Origin: an uncultured Planctomycetia bacterium
Lineage (GTDB): Bacteria; Planctomycetota; UBA1135; GCA-002686595
DNA: 47,892 nt
NCBI GenBank assembly: GCA_938003765.1
Contig: CALKYE010000297.1
Coordinates: 1-47,892, forward strand
Reading direction: 5' to 3'
The notes below the pieces were generated by a model. That model searched no databases, was not told the origin of the DNA, and worked only from the letters and a program-made list of their open reading frames with translations. Shown piece by piece: positions 9,032 to 17,743 of this stretch. The position numbers and the translations under genes are program-made. Within the stretch, counting starts at the first letter, position 1. Each line of letters opens with the position of its first letter.

Positions 9032-9067
9032 AGCGAGGCGCCCCGCGCGCGTGCGGAGCGCCTCGCT
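9032..9067. terminator. Bidirectional hairpin between tatD and the prepilin gene
   Basis: Ten-base perfect arms AGCGAGGCGC (9032-9041) and GCGCCTCGCT (9058-9067) lie between two converging genes, 12 bases after the tatD stop and 22 bases after the prepilin stop. It probably serves both. Confidence 0.75.
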
Positions 9068-9089
9068 TGGAATCAGGCCGAGACCAGAA

Positions 9090-9815
9090 TTACTGGACCG
9101 GGACCCAGGTGTTGCCGTCCGTCGCGGCGACGCCGTTGACGCCCAGCGGCGAGCCCATGTCGTTGGCGGCGCTGAAGATCGCGTCCGCGACGATCGCGTT
9201 CGCGCCCGTGCCTTCGTACGGCGCGGCGATGCGGTTGTTCATCTGATAGATGTCGCCTTCTTGGTTCACGAAGAACACGCGGTTGCCCGTTTGGTTGTTC
9301 GCGACCGGCCAGGCGTAGCAGCACCACAGAACTTCGCCGTTGTTGGGATCCGGGAAAGGACCGGCGGTGGCGCCACCGGTGGCGTCTTCCGCGATCGGCA
9401 GACCGGCGGCGTCAGGCAGGAACATCTGGAAGATGTAGCCCGAGCGCGTGACCTGGGAGTTCGCGACGTTGCCGAACGCCGCCGAGAGGACGGCCGGATT
9501 CAGTTCGTCGGTACCCGCGGCGCCGGCGGCCGGCGCACCGGCGGCCGAAACGCGGACCGGGTCCGCGCCCGACAGTTCGCCGAAGAAGCCGTACTCACCC
9601 GAGCCGTCGCCGTCGGTGTCGATGGCGCCGGACGACTGGAGCTGGGCTTGCGCGCTCGTGAGCGAACGCAGGGTGGAGATCGCCGCCGACTCGTTGGCCG
9701 ACAGACGCGCGGCCATGAGCCGCGGGATGGCGACCGAGGCGATGATCGCGATGATGGCCACCACGATCATGAGCTCGATCAGCGTGAAGCCGGAATTGCG
9801 CTTGTGAGTTCTCAT
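9090..9815 (-). CDS. Type IV prepilin-like protein
   Basis: The product is 241 residues with a class III signal: a short basic leader MRTHKRNSG, cleavage expected between G9 and F10, then the hydrophobic helix TLIELMIVVAIIAIIASVAI with the conserved glutamate at mature position 5. The globular part has an Asp/Gly stretch DTDGDGSGE that looks like a calcium-binding loop, and a WCCYAW segment with adjacent cysteines. It is probably the major pilin or a pseudopilin cut by the PilD encoded at 17744-18649. It lies downstream of pilT-pilB-pilC, separated by a terminator and 329 bases, so it likely has its own promoter. Confidence 0.9.
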   Translation of the reverse strand: MRTHKRNSGFTLIELMIVVAIIAIIASVAIPRLMAARLSANESAAISTLRSLTSAQAQLQSSGAIDTDGDGSGEYGFFGELSGADPVRVSAAGAPAAGAAGTDELNPAVLSAAFGNVANSQVTRSGYIFQMFLPDAAGLPIAEDATGGATAGPFPDPNNGEVLWCCYAWPVANNQTGNRVFFVNQEGDIYQMNNRIAAPYEGTGANAIVADAIFSAANDMGSPLGVNGVAATDGNTWVPVQ

Positions 9816-10144
9816 CTTGCTTGGTTTCGGAAGTCTTGGGTGTTGCCGGCCACGGCCACGAGCGCCGAGAACCGTTGGTTGCCGAGGCGTTGTTTCGACG
9901 TCCCGGAGGTTGCGTCTTGAGACACTGCGCCGATTCGCAAGGCGCTGGTGCCTCGCGGCGGTCCCCTGGACCGTCGCCCCACTCGCCTTCGGCCGAACAC
10001 CTCAGGGCGAATGAGCGAATCCTTCGCGAGCCGATCTTCGGCGCCGCGCCGCGCGAGCCTTGAATTCCGGCGCAGGTGGGAAACAACGCGGCCCGCTCTA
10101 GGAGCGGGCCGCGTGAAGTTTCTTCCGCTTGGGAGCAGCGGGGA
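9816..10144 (-). other. Leader and promoter region of the prepilin gene, 329 bases
   Basis: The region holds the pilC terminator (10086-10114) and presumably the prepilin promoter. AAGCAAG just before the prepilin ATG is a weak ribosome-binding candidate. No clean sigma-70 or sigma-54 promoter was found. No coding sequence is supported. Confidence 0.5.
10086..10114 (-). terminator. Strong hairpin terminator after pilC
   Basis: A perfect 13-base stem with arms A-CGCGGCCCGCTC and GAGCGGGCCGCG-T surrounds a three-base loop. It lies about 30 bases after the pilC stop and is followed on the minus strand by a T-rich TTGTTT. This is the clearest intrinsic terminator in the window. Confidence 0.82.
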
Positions 10145-11389
10145 TCAGCTGCTGCTCGAGAGCTTCCCGACCACGTCGAGGATCGGGAGGAACACGCTGA
10201 GCACCACGCCGCCGACGATCACGCCCATGAAGGTGATGAGCAGCGGCTCGATCAGGCTCGTGAGGCTCTTGATCGCGGCCTTGACCTGCGCGTCGTAGAA
10301 CTCGGCGATCTTCTCGAGCAGTTGCTCGAGCGCGCCCGTGCGCTCGCCGATCGCGATCATGCGCGTCACCATCGGCGGGAACACCTTGCTCGCGCTCAGC
10401 GGATCGCTGAGCAGTTGGCCGTTGCGCACGCTGTCCTTGGCCGCGTTGACCGCGTTGGTCACGACCAGGTTGCCGCTCGTCTCACCGACGATGTCGAGCG
10501 TGGCCATGATCGGCACGCCGGAGCGGATCAGCGTCGCGAACGTGCGCGCGAAACGCGCGAGCGCGATCTTGCGCACGATCTGGCCGAACACCGGCGCGCG
10601 CAGCGTGAAGTGGTCCCAGGCGAGCGCGCCCTTGGGCGTCTTCTTGATGGCCTTGAAAGCCGCGAACGAACCGAAGCCCGCGCCCAGCACGAGCATCCAG
10701 TTGTCCTTCAGCCACTGCGACGAGCCCAGCGTGAACTGCGTCAGCGCCGGGAGTTCCGAGCCCAGGCCTTCGAAGACCTGCTTGAAGGTCGGGACCACGC
10801 CCAGCATCAGGAAGGCCGTGATGCCGATGACCAGCACCAGCGAGATGACCGGGTAGGTCATGGCGGCCTTGATCTCGCGCTTGAGCGACTGGCTGGCCTC
10901 GAGGTAGTCGGCGAGGCGCTCGAGGATCACGTCCATCTGACCGGAGGCTTCGCCGGCGCGCACCATGCTGACGTACAGCGGCGCGAAGGCCTTCGGGCAC
11001 GTCTCCATCGCCGTGGAGAGATCCGAGCCGGCGCGCAGTTCGGCGCCGATCTTCTCGCAGGCCTGCCTGAGGCCGGGCCGCTCAGCCTGCGATCCCAGCA
11101 CGTCGATCGACTCGAGCAGCGCGAGACCCGCGCCCACCATCGTCGAGAGCTGGCGTGTGAACAGCACCAGGTCGTCGGAGGTGATGCTCGGCCCCTTCTT
11201 CCCGCCGAACGAGAAGTTGAGGTTCAGCTTGGTCGCGCCGCTCTTGCCGCCGCTCGCTGCCTCGAGCTTGAGCACCGTCATGTTCTGACGGCGCAACTCG
11301 GCGACAGCCGCATTCTTGTCGTCGGCCTGGACCACGCCTTCGACGGTCTGACCGGTCGGCTTCTTCGCCGCGTACTTGAAGCTCGTCAC
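10145..11389 (-). CDS. pilC: Type IV pilus / type II secretion inner-membrane platform protein PilC (GspF)
   Basis: The product is 414 residues, the family length. It has an N-terminal cytoplasmic region followed by two repeated GspF domains, each ending in hydrophobic segments, including ISLVLVIGITAFLMLGVV and LITFMGVIVGGVVLSVF. The typical FTRQLSTMVGAGLALLES and MTRMIAIGERTGALEQLL phrases start the two repeats. It should form the inner-membrane platform that works with the PilB ATPase. It is the last gene of pilT-pilB-pilC, 22 bases after pilB, and has a strong terminator. Confidence 0.95.
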   Translation of the reverse strand: MTSFKYAAKKPTGQTVEGVVQADDKNAAVAELRRQNMTVLKLEAASGGKSGATKLNLNFSFGGKKGPSITSDDLVLFTRQLSTMVGAGLALLESIDVLGSQAERPGLRQACEKIGAELRAGSDLSTAMETCPKAFAPLYVSMVRAGEASGQMDVILERLADYLEASQSLKREIKAAMTYPVISLVLVIGITAFLMLGVVPTFKQVFEGLGSELPALTQFTLGSSQWLKDNWMLVLGAGFGSFAAFKAIKKTPKGALAWDHFTLRAPVFGQIVRKIALARFARTFATLIRSGVPIMATLDIVGETSGNLVVTNAVNAAKDSVRNGQLLSDPLSASKVFPPMVTRMIAIGERTGALEQLLEKIAEFYDAQVKAAIKSLTSLIEPLLITFMGVIVGGVVLSVFLPILDVVGKLSSSS

Positions 11390-11411
11390 GAGGATCTCCG
11401 CGCGTTTCCCG

Positions 11412-13115
11412 CTACTTGTCGTCGAGCGTGGTGCGCAGCACTTCCTCTAGGGACGTCTTGCCACGCGCCGCGTTCAACAGACCGACGCGCCGCAGCGTCA
11501 ACATGCCGCGACGGACCGCTTCGGTCTTGATCTCGTTGGCTGATCGACGCTCGATGACCATTCGCTTGAGGTCCTGGTCGAGGTAGAGCGTCTCGAGGAT
11601 CGCGAAACGGCCCTTGTAGCCTTCCTTGCACTTGGCGCAGCCCTTGGGGTTGGGCTGCCACAGATCCAGCGAGTCGAGCTCGTTCTCGAAGTAGCCCATG
11701 GAAAGCAATTCCTGCTTGGGCAGCTCGAGCTTGGTGCGACAGGCGGGGCAGAGCTTGCGCGCGAGGCGCTGGGCGCCGATGCAGAGCAGGCAGCTCGACA
11801 CCATGAAGGGGTCGATGCCCATGTCGATCATGCGCGAGATGGTCGTCGCCGCGTCGTTGGTGTGGAGCGTCGAGAGCACCAAGTGGCCGGTGAGCGCGGC
11901 CTTCACCGCGATGTCTGCGGTCTCGGTGTCGCGGATTTCTCCGACCAGCACGATGTCGGGGTCCTGACGCAGGATCGAGCGCAGCGCGCCCGCGAAGGTC
12001 AACCCGCGCTTGGGGTTGACGGGCACCTGATTGATGCCGTCCATGCGGTATTCGACGGGGTCCTCGACCGTGACGACGTTCACGTCCGGCGTGGCGACCT
12101 CGCGAATGCACGAGTACAGCGTGGTGGACTTTCCCGAACCCGTCGGGCCGGTCACCAGCAGCATCCCGTAGGCCGCGTTGGCCGCCTTGCGGATGTCCTC
12201 GAGCGCCTTGGGCTCGTAGCCCAGCGAGTCGATCTTGAGCGCGGCGGCGCCCGCATCGAGGATGCGCATGACCGCCTTCTCTCCGCCGACGACCGGCAGG
12301 ATCGAGAGACGGAAGTCGATCTTGCGGTTCTCGTAGCGGATCTGGAACTTGCCGTCCTGCGGCGCGAAGCGCTCGGCGATGTCGAGCTGCGCGAGGATCT
12401 TCAGGCGCGAGATGAGCGCCGCGAGGATCGAGGTCGGCGGCCGCATGATCTCGCTCATCGCGCCGTCGATGCGCAGGCGGATGCGCATGGCGCCTTCGCC
12501 GGGCTCGATGTGGATGTCGCTGGCCTTCTCGCGCAGCGCGCGCAGGATGACCATGTTGACCAGCTTCACCGCGGGCGCGTCTTCGCCCTGCGCTGCAGCG
12601 GTCTCGATGTCCTCGGTCCTCTCGACCTCGACCGTCACCTGCTGGTCGAGCCCGGAGACCTCCGAGAGCAACTGGTCGACCGCCTGCTTGCGGTCCTGGA
12701 AGGTGTTCTCGCTGGCGTTCTTGATCGCGCCGGGGTGCGCGAGCACCGGGCGGATCTGACACTTGGCGATGCGCCGCAGGTCGTCGAGCAGCAGCACGTC
12801 GAACGGATCGCTCACCGCGATGGTGAGGATGTCGCCGTTGCGCGCCAGCGGCAGGATCCCGTGCTCCTGGCAGATTTCCTTCGGCAGTGACTGAACGGCC
12901 GCGGGGTCGGGCTTGACGCGCGAGAGATCGACCGGCGCGACGTCCGAGGCGCGCCCGAGCGCGTCGAGCAGAGCGTCCTCGTTGATGATCCCCTGGCTGA
13001 TGAGCGTGGCCACGGGCTGGCCGCCGCGCTCTTTGGCGGCTGACCAGTCCTCTTCCGTCACAAGCCCGGCGTCAACCAGGATGCGTCGGATGCGGCCGGA
13101 GACGCGCATCGCCAT
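11412..13115 (-). CDS. pilB: Pilus extension ATPase PilB (GspE)
   Basis: The product is 567 residues, normal for PilB. Residues 1-160 form the GspE N-terminal (MshEN-type) domain, followed by an N2 domain with ASDIHIEP (199-205). The ATPase core has Walker A GPTGSGKS (323-330), an Asp box VTVEDPVEY, Walker B-like DPDIVLVGEIRD, and a His box LSTLHTNDA. A four-cysteine zinc site is present as C456-x2-C459 and C493-x2-C496. It should energise pilus or pseudopilus assembly with PilC. It lies ten bases after pilT and 22 before pilC. A second in-frame ATG at codon 3 could be the true start. Confidence 0.95.
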   Translation of the reverse strand: MAMRVSGRIRRILVDAGLVTEEDWSAAKERGGQPVATLISQGIINEDALLDALGRASDVAPVDLSRVKPDPAAVQSLPKEICQEHGILPLARNGDILTIAVSDPFDVLLLDDLRRIAKCQIRPVLAHPGAIKNASENTFQDRKQAVDQLLSEVSGLDQQVTVEVERTEDIETAAAQGEDAPAVKLVNMVILRALREKASDIHIEPGEGAMRIRLRIDGAMSEIMRPPTSILAALISRLKILAQLDIAERFAPQDGKFQIRYENRKIDFRLSILPVVGGEKAVMRILDAGAAALKIDSLGYEPKALEDIRKAANAAYGMLLVTGPTGSGKSTTLYSCIREVATPDVNVVTVEDPVEYRMDGINQVPVNPKRGLTFAGALRSILRQDPDIVLVGEIRDTETADIAVKAALTGHLVLSTLHTNDAATTISRMIDMGIDPFMVSSCLLCIGAQRLARKLCPACRTKLELPKQELLSMGYFENELDSLDLWQPNPKGCAKCKEGYKGRFAILETLYLDQDLKRMVIERRSANEIKTEAVRRGMLTLRRVGLLNAARGKTSLEEVLRTTLDDK

Positions 13116-13125
13116 CGGTCGAGCC

Positions 13126-14193
13126 TCAGGCGGCGCCGCGCACCATCGTGCGCAACTCGGACGCGTCGCTCAGAGTCCGCTCGGCGTCGTCCAGGCGCAC
13201 GCGCCCGGCCTTGACCAGGTGCGCGAGCGAATGAGACATGGTCTGCATTCCCAGGCGTCCGCCGGTCTGGATCTGCGAGTAGATCTGGTGTGTCTTGGCT
13301 TCGCGGATGAGCGCGCGCACGGCCGGCGTGCAGATCATCACTTCAGCGGCCATCGCGCGACCGCGCCCCGTGGAGACGGGCAGCAGTTGCTGGCTGAAGA
13401 CCGCTTCGAGCGAGAACGAGAGCTGTGTGCGCACCTGCTGTTGCTGGTGCGACGGGAACACGTCGACGATGCGGTTGATGGTCTGCACGCAGTCGGAGGT
13501 GTGCAGCGTGCCGAAGGTCAGGTGGCCCGTCTCGGCCAGCGTCATCGCCGCTTCGATGGTCTCCAGGTCGCGCATTTCGCCGACGAGCACGAAGTCGGGG
13601 TCCTGGCGCAGCACGCTGCGCAGCGCGCGCCCGAAGCCGTGCGTGTCGCCGCCGACTTCGCGTTGCGTCACCAGGCACTGGCGATGCGTGTGAACGAACT
13701 CGACCGGGTCTTCGATCGTGACGATGTGACCCTGGCGGTTGCGGTTGATGTGGTCGATCATCGACGCCAGCGAGGTCGACTTGCCCGAGCCCGTGGCGCC
13801 GGTCACCAGCACCAGACCCGCGCGCAACGAGCAGATGCGCTCGCACACCGCCTTGGGCAGGCCGAGCTGCTCGAACGTCGCGATCTTGGTCGGCACCAGC
13901 CGCATCACGGCGGCGACCGAGCCCTGCTGGAAGAACACGTTGGCGCGGAAGCGACCCTGGTCCGCGAGGCCGAACGAGCAGTCGAGCTCGTACTCGCGGT
14001 CGAGCTTGGCGATCTGATCGCTGGTCAGCACGCTGGTCGCCAGGCGTCGTGTGTCCTCCGGGCTGAGCGGAGGGCAGTCGACGGGCAACAGCATCCCGTC
14101 CACGCGGATGCGCGGGGGACTGTTGACGGAGATGTGCAGGTCGGACCCACCCTGACGCACGAGGAGCGTCAGGAGTTCTTCCATGGTGATCAT
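13126..14193 (-). CDS. pilT: Pilus retraction ATPase PilT
   Basis: The product is 355 residues, typical of PilT. It has a PAS-like N-terminal domain opening with LLVRQGGSDLHISV, Walker A GATGSGKS (132-139), the Asp box VTIEDPVEF, Walker B-like DPDFVLVGEMRD, a His box FGTLHTSD, and the PilT-specific AIRNLIRE motif in the variant form AVRALIRE near the C-terminus. It should power pilus retraction. It is the first gene of pilT-pilB-pilC, so extension and retraction motors are co-transcribed. A second PilT homologue lies at 36249-37790. Confidence 0.95.
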   Translation of the reverse strand: MITMEELLTLLVRQGGSDLHISVNSPPRIRVDGMLLPVDCPPLSPEDTRRLATSVLTSDQIAKLDREYELDCSFGLADQGRFRANVFFQQGSVAAVMRLVPTKIATFEQLGLPKAVCERICSLRAGLVLVTGATGSGKSTSLASMIDHINRNRQGHIVTIEDPVEFVHTHRQCLVTQREVGGDTHGFGRALRSVLRQDPDFVLVGEMRDLETIEAAMTLAETGHLTFGTLHTSDCVQTINRIVDVFPSHQQQQVRTQLSFSLEAVFSQQLLPVSTGRGRAMAAEVMICTPAVRALIREAKTHQIYSQIQTGGRLGMQTMSHSLAHLVKAGRVRLDDAERTLSDASELRTMVRGAA

Positions 14194-14332
14194 GCGCGTG
14201 CCTGGCCGACGGCGCGCGGTCTCCGCCGGGGGGACAGCCCAGGCGGACGGCGCCGATCACGGCGGGCGTTCATCGGTCAAGGCCCCGCGCCGACTGGAGC
14301 GCTACGACGAACTTCCTTCCCGGCGGGAAACG

Positions 14333-14365
14333 CCGCGGGCCGCCGCAGCGTGCGACGGCCCGCGG
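14333..14365 (-). terminator. Hairpin downstream of the EF-G-like gene (distal)
   Basis: Ten-base arms CCGCGGGCCG and CGGCCCGCGG flank a 13-base loop. It follows the hairpin at 14376-14396 in the direction of transcription and is followed on the minus strand by GCGTTTCCC. Together the two form a likely tandem terminator between the EF-G-like gene and pilT. Confidence 0.6.
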
Positions 14366-14375
14366 AACGTGCGGA

Positions 14376-14396
14376 GGAGGCGCGCAGAGCGCCTCC
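14376..14396 (-). terminator. Hairpin downstream of the EF-G-like gene (proximal)
   Basis: Eight-base arms GGAGGCGC and GCGCCTCC with a five-base loop start nine bases after the stop codon at 14405. Confidence 0.55.
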
Positions 14397-14404
14397 GGCG
14401 GCGC

Positions 14405-16426
14405 TCAGTCCTCGAACTCGTGCTTGCGGCCGATCTGCGCGAGCAAGCGAGCCTGCTCCTGCGCGGGCACGGGCGAGTAGTCGGCGAGCTTCACCGTGTA
14501 CACGCCTTCCCCGGCGGTCTGGGACTTCAGATCGCGCTGGTAGGTCTGGATCGCCGAGAGCGGCGCGTGGGCCTTGATCACGGTCGTGCGGCCGTCGGAC
14601 TCGGTCCACTGGTCGAGGACGTGCGCCCGACGGTGGCTGGTGAGGTCCGAGAAGATCGCGCCGGCGCAGTCGGTCGGGATCGAGATGGCCATCTCCATCA
14701 CGGGCTCGAGCAGCACCGGGTGCGCCTTGTGGAAGGCGTCCATGAAGGCGCGCGCGCCGGCCATCTTGAAGCTGGCCTCGTCCGAGTCCACGTCGTGGTA
14801 CTTGCCGTCGTAGACCTCGAAGTCGATGTCCACCACCTGGCTGTGCGTGAGCACGCCCTTGCTCACGATGTCGCGCATGCCTTTCTCGACGGCCGGGATG
14901 AGGTTGCGCGGGATCGATCCGCCGACCACCGCATCGGTGAACGTAACGCCGCTGCCCTTGGGCATGGGGCGCACGCGGACGTAGCACTCGCCGAACTGAC
15001 CACGCCCGCCCGACTGCTTCTTGTGGCGGTGATGCCCTTCGGCCGGACGCGTGACGGTCTCGCGATAGGCGATGCGCGGCAGGTGCGAGGTGACCTCGAC
15101 GCCGAAGCGACGCTTGAGGCGCGCTTCGACCACCTGGAGGTGGAGATCGCTCATGCCGTACAGCACGAGCTCGTGCGTGTCGGGGTCGTGCACGACGCGC
15201 AGCGTCGGATCCTCCGCCTCCATCTTCTTGAGCGCCTCGCCGATCTTCTGCTCGTCAGCGCGGCTCTTGGGCTGCACGGCCAACGCCACCATCGGCTCGG
15301 GCAACGCGATCGGCGCGACGGCGATGGGGTCCTTGCCCGCCGAAGTCACCGCATCGCCGAAGACCACGTGCTCGACCTTGGTGAAGGCGACGATCTCACC
15401 GGCCTTCGCGCCTTCGATCGGATCGCGGCGGCGCTTGCCGACCTGACGGAACAGCCCGCCGAGCTTCTCGGGCTTGCCTCCCGAGTGCGGCCCGACGACC
15501 GCGTCGTGCGCGCCGATCTGCCCCGCCAGCACGCGCGCCGTGCAGAGCTTGCCGACGTGCGGGTCGGCGCGGACATTGAACACGCGCGCGACCAGCGAGG
15601 CCTCGGGATCGAGCGCGATGGATTGCCCCCCTGCGTCGAGCGCTTCGAAGAAGCTCGGGTCCGGCGCGTACTCGGCGAGGAACGCCAGCACCTGATCGAC
15701 TCCAACGCCGGTCACCGGGTTGCAGCACAGGATCGGCACGAGCGAGCCCTTGGCGATCGACAACGGCAGTTCGAGGTGCAACTCCTCGTCGGTCAGCGCG
15801 CCCGTGTCGAGGTAGTGGTTCATCATCTCGTCGTCCTCACAGGCGTCCATGACGCGGTCCATGAGGTTCTTCTTCCAGCCGTTGCGATCGGCGGCGACGA
15901 TCGACTCGACGCGCGTGAAGGCGTGGCCGAGCGCGTCGGGCACGAGGTACGGCACGCACACCTCGCCGATCACCTCGTCGAGCTCTTCCACCAGCGCGTC
16001 GTAGTCGTGGTTCTCGGCGTCGAGGTGCGTGACGACGATCACGCGTCCCTTGCCCAGGCGCGCGGCGTGCTCGAGCTTGTGGCGCAGGTTCTGCGAAACC
16101 TTGCCAGCGGCGCTCACCACTCCGATCACCACGTCGGAGGCGACGATCGCGCCGTGGCAATCGCCGACGAAGTCCTGGTAGCCGGGCGTGTCCATCAGCG
16201 TCCACGAGTGCGTCTTGGTCTGCGCCTGGACGACCGAGAGCTGCAGCGTGTGACCCTTTTCCTGCTCCTCGGGCTCGGTGTCACAGATCGACGTCTTGTC
16301 GGTGACTGATCCCTTGCGGGGCGAAACGCCGAGCGCGAACGCGAACGCGTCGACCAGCGTGGTCTTGCCTGCGGAGGGATGGCCAACAAAGGCCAGATTG
16401 CGCACACCTTGGACAGCAGAGGTCAT
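14405..16426 (-). CDS. Elongation factor G-like translational GTPase
   Basis: The product is 673 residues, slightly shorter than canonical EF-G. The G domain shows G1 GHPSAGKTT (15-23) instead of the canonical AHIDAGKTT form, a switch region with TSICDTEPEEQEKG, G3 DTPG (79-82) and G4 THLD (133-136) instead of NKxD. Domains III-V follow, with the FusA2-like glycine-rich stretch HKKQSGGRGQFGEC. The start at 16426 is set by the G domain; the frame upstream is not conserved-looking. This is the EF-G-like class (FusA2-type) often found besides the main EF-G. Its role is unclear, possibly ribosome-related or stress-related. It lies alone between the ompA-like gene and pilT. Confidence 0.88.
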   Translation of the reverse strand: MTSAVQGVRNLAFVGHPSAGKTTLVDAFAFALGVSPRKGSVTDKTSICDTEPEEQEKGHTLQLSVVQAQTKTHSWTLMDTPGYQDFVGDCHGAIVASDVVIGVVSAAGKVSQNLRHKLEHAARLGKGRVIVVTHLDAENHDYDALVEELDEVIGEVCVPYLVPDALGHAFTRVESIVAADRNGWKKNLMDRVMDACEDDEMMNHYLDTGALTDEELHLELPLSIAKGSLVPILCCNPVTGVGVDQVLAFLAEYAPDPSFFEALDAGGQSIALDPEASLVARVFNVRADPHVGKLCTARVLAGQIGAHDAVVGPHSGGKPEKLGGLFRQVGKRRRDPIEGAKAGEIVAFTKVEHVVFGDAVTSAGKDPIAVAPIALPEPMVALAVQPKSRADEQKIGEALKKMEAEDPTLRVVHDPDTHELVLYGMSDLHLQVVEARLKRRFGVEVTSHLPRIAYRETVTRPAEGHHRHKKQSGGRGQFGECYVRVRPMPKGSGVTFTDAVVGGSIPRNLIPAVEKGMRDIVSKGVLTHSQVVDIDFEVYDGKYHDVDSDEASFKMAGARAFMDAFHKAHPVLLEPVMEMAISIPTDCAGAIFSDLTSHRRAHVLDQWTESDGRTTVIKAHAPLSAIQTYQRDLKSQTAGEGVYTVKLADYSPVPAQEQARLLAQIGRKHEFED

Positions 16427-16810
16427 GGTGCAGGTACGGGCTTTCGAATCGGCCCGCGCCTCCAGCGCTCCCCGCACCGCGCGCGGGCGTCCGCGGCGCA
16501 AGGCGAAAGTGACGAGCTTGCATCCTACGCTGGCGCGGCGCGCGTGGCGCGAAGTGTTCGCGCCCGGTCGAACGACGCGGCGCGCGATGACACGGCGCCT
16601 ACCGGCGCGAAGTCGCCGGTTTCCTCGCGAGCGCTGCGACCAAGGACGACTTGACAGCGCACGCGCTGGAACGACCGAGCCCCCCGAGCCAGCGATCACG
16701 CTGGCGCGAGGGGCTCTGCTTGGAAGCGTTGACGAACGGCGCGCGGGTGAGACGGCGCGTTCGTCGCGGAGCGCGCTCCGAGAAGCGCGAGCGCCGCGAG
16801 TTCGACGCAA
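16427..16810 (-). other. Intergenic region of 384 bases upstream of the EF-G-like gene
   Basis: The region holds the terminator at 16677-16716 for the upstream OmpA-type gene and presumably the promoter of the EF-G-like gene. A TAGGAT hexamer on the minus strand near 16525 could be a -10 box, but no matching -35 box was found. No coding sequence is supported. Confidence 0.45.
16677..16716 (-). terminator. Two-part hairpin terminator after the OmpA-type lipoprotein gene
   Basis: Outer arms GAGCCCC (16677-16683) and GGGGCTC (16710-16716) enclose an inner stem GCCAGCG / CGCTGGC with a four-base loop. It lies about 95 bases after the stop at 16811. The U-tract is weak. Confidence 0.6.
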
Positions 16811-17506
16811 CTACTGCTGGATCGGCGTGCCCGCGGCTTGCTCGACGACGATCTCGACGCGCCGGTTCTTGGCCTTGTTCGAGCGCGAGTCATTGGCCGC
16901 GACCGGACGGTGCGGACCCCAGCCGCTGACGACGCAGGCGTTGTCGGGAATGTCGGCTTCGTCCACCAGGCAGCGCAGCACGGCCATCGCGCGCGCCAGC
17001 GACAGCTCGCGGTTCGAGCCGAACTTCGACTTCTGGATCGGGTCCGAGTCGGTGTGACCTTCGATCCAGTACTCGAAGCGACCGACGGGGTAATCCTGCT
17101 TGAGGGTCTTCGCGACGCTCTTCAGCGCGCGCTTGCCGTCCGCCGAGAGTTCGGCGCGGCCGGACGGGAAGCTGATCTCGGTCGGGATCGAGATCACCAT
17201 GCGACCGTCGCGCATGCCGTAACCGACGCCGAGCTGATCGAGTTCGGCGTAGCTCTGTCCGGCTGCGGGCTCGGGCTGCTGCAGCAGACGCGCGTTGGCC
17301 TCCGCGAGCTGCGTCTCGAGCGAAGCCTTCTCGGCGCTGAGGTCGCGGATCTCACCCTTGATGCGCGAGCGCTCTTCGCGCAGCGCGCGGTTCTCTTGCT
17401 CGCGCTCGTCGGCGACAGCCTTGTACTGCTGCGCGGCGCAACTGGCGAACATGGGCGCGAGCAGCAGGCTCGCGAGGACGAAGGGACGACGAAGCAAAGC
17501 GTTCAT
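16811..17506 (-). CDS. OmpA-family peptidoglycan-binding lipoprotein
   Basis: The product is 231 residues. The signal peptide ends in MFASC, giving lipidated C23. Residues about 28-75 are a charged coiled coil rich in Glu, Arg and Lys. The C-terminal OmpA/MotB domain has the signature EGHTDSDPI, then NRELSLARAMAVLRCL, GWGPHRPVAAND and a terminal NKAKNRRVEIVV. In this family the domain binds the peptide stem of peptidoglycan and tethers the outer membrane to the wall (Pal-like). A strong ribosome-binding site precedes the ATG. It lies 237 bases after the PilD gene. A role in anchoring an envelope machine is possible but not shown. Confidence 0.9.
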   Translation of the reverse strand: MNALLRRPFVLASLLLAPMFASCAAQQYKAVADEREQENRALREERSRIKGEIRDLSAEKASLETQLAEANARLLQQPEPAAGQSYAELDQLGVGYGMRDGRMVISIPTEISFPSGRAELSADGKRALKSVAKTLKQDYPVGRFEYWIEGHTDSDPIQKSKFGSNRELSLARAMAVLRCLVDEADIPDNACVVSGWGPHRPVAANDSRSNKAKNRRVEIVVEQAAGTPIQQ

Positions 17507-17511
17507 GGATA

Positions 17512-17517
17512 CCCCCT
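17512..17517 (-). promoter_or_regulatory. Strong Shine-Dalgarno sequence of the OmpA-type gene
   Basis: AGGGGG lies five bases upstream of the ATG at 17506. It is one of the few clear ribosome-binding sites in the window and fixes the start. Confidence 0.65.
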
Positions 17518-17743
17518 GGCGTGGTGGAAAGAGAGCTGCGGATGGAGAGCAGCAGATCGAGAGCGAAGTTGGAGAGCGCTGCGCGCGAGGAGTTCGAGTC
17601 CGCAGCTGAGCGCCGCACGGTGACGATGCGCTGTCGAGACCCGATTCCGCTGCGATGCAACGATCGAGCGTGGGCGTGCGGCGGAACGCAGGACTGCGAT
17701 CGCGGCGCGCTTGCGCGGCTCACGAACGCGGGCTGCGCGACGG

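Noticed and set aside
9937..9952. A sigma-54-like GGCACC ... TTGC pair on the minus strand upstream of the prepilin gene
   Set aside because: The GG-to-GC spacing is 12 bases rather than the required 10, so it is not a proper -24/-12 promoter.
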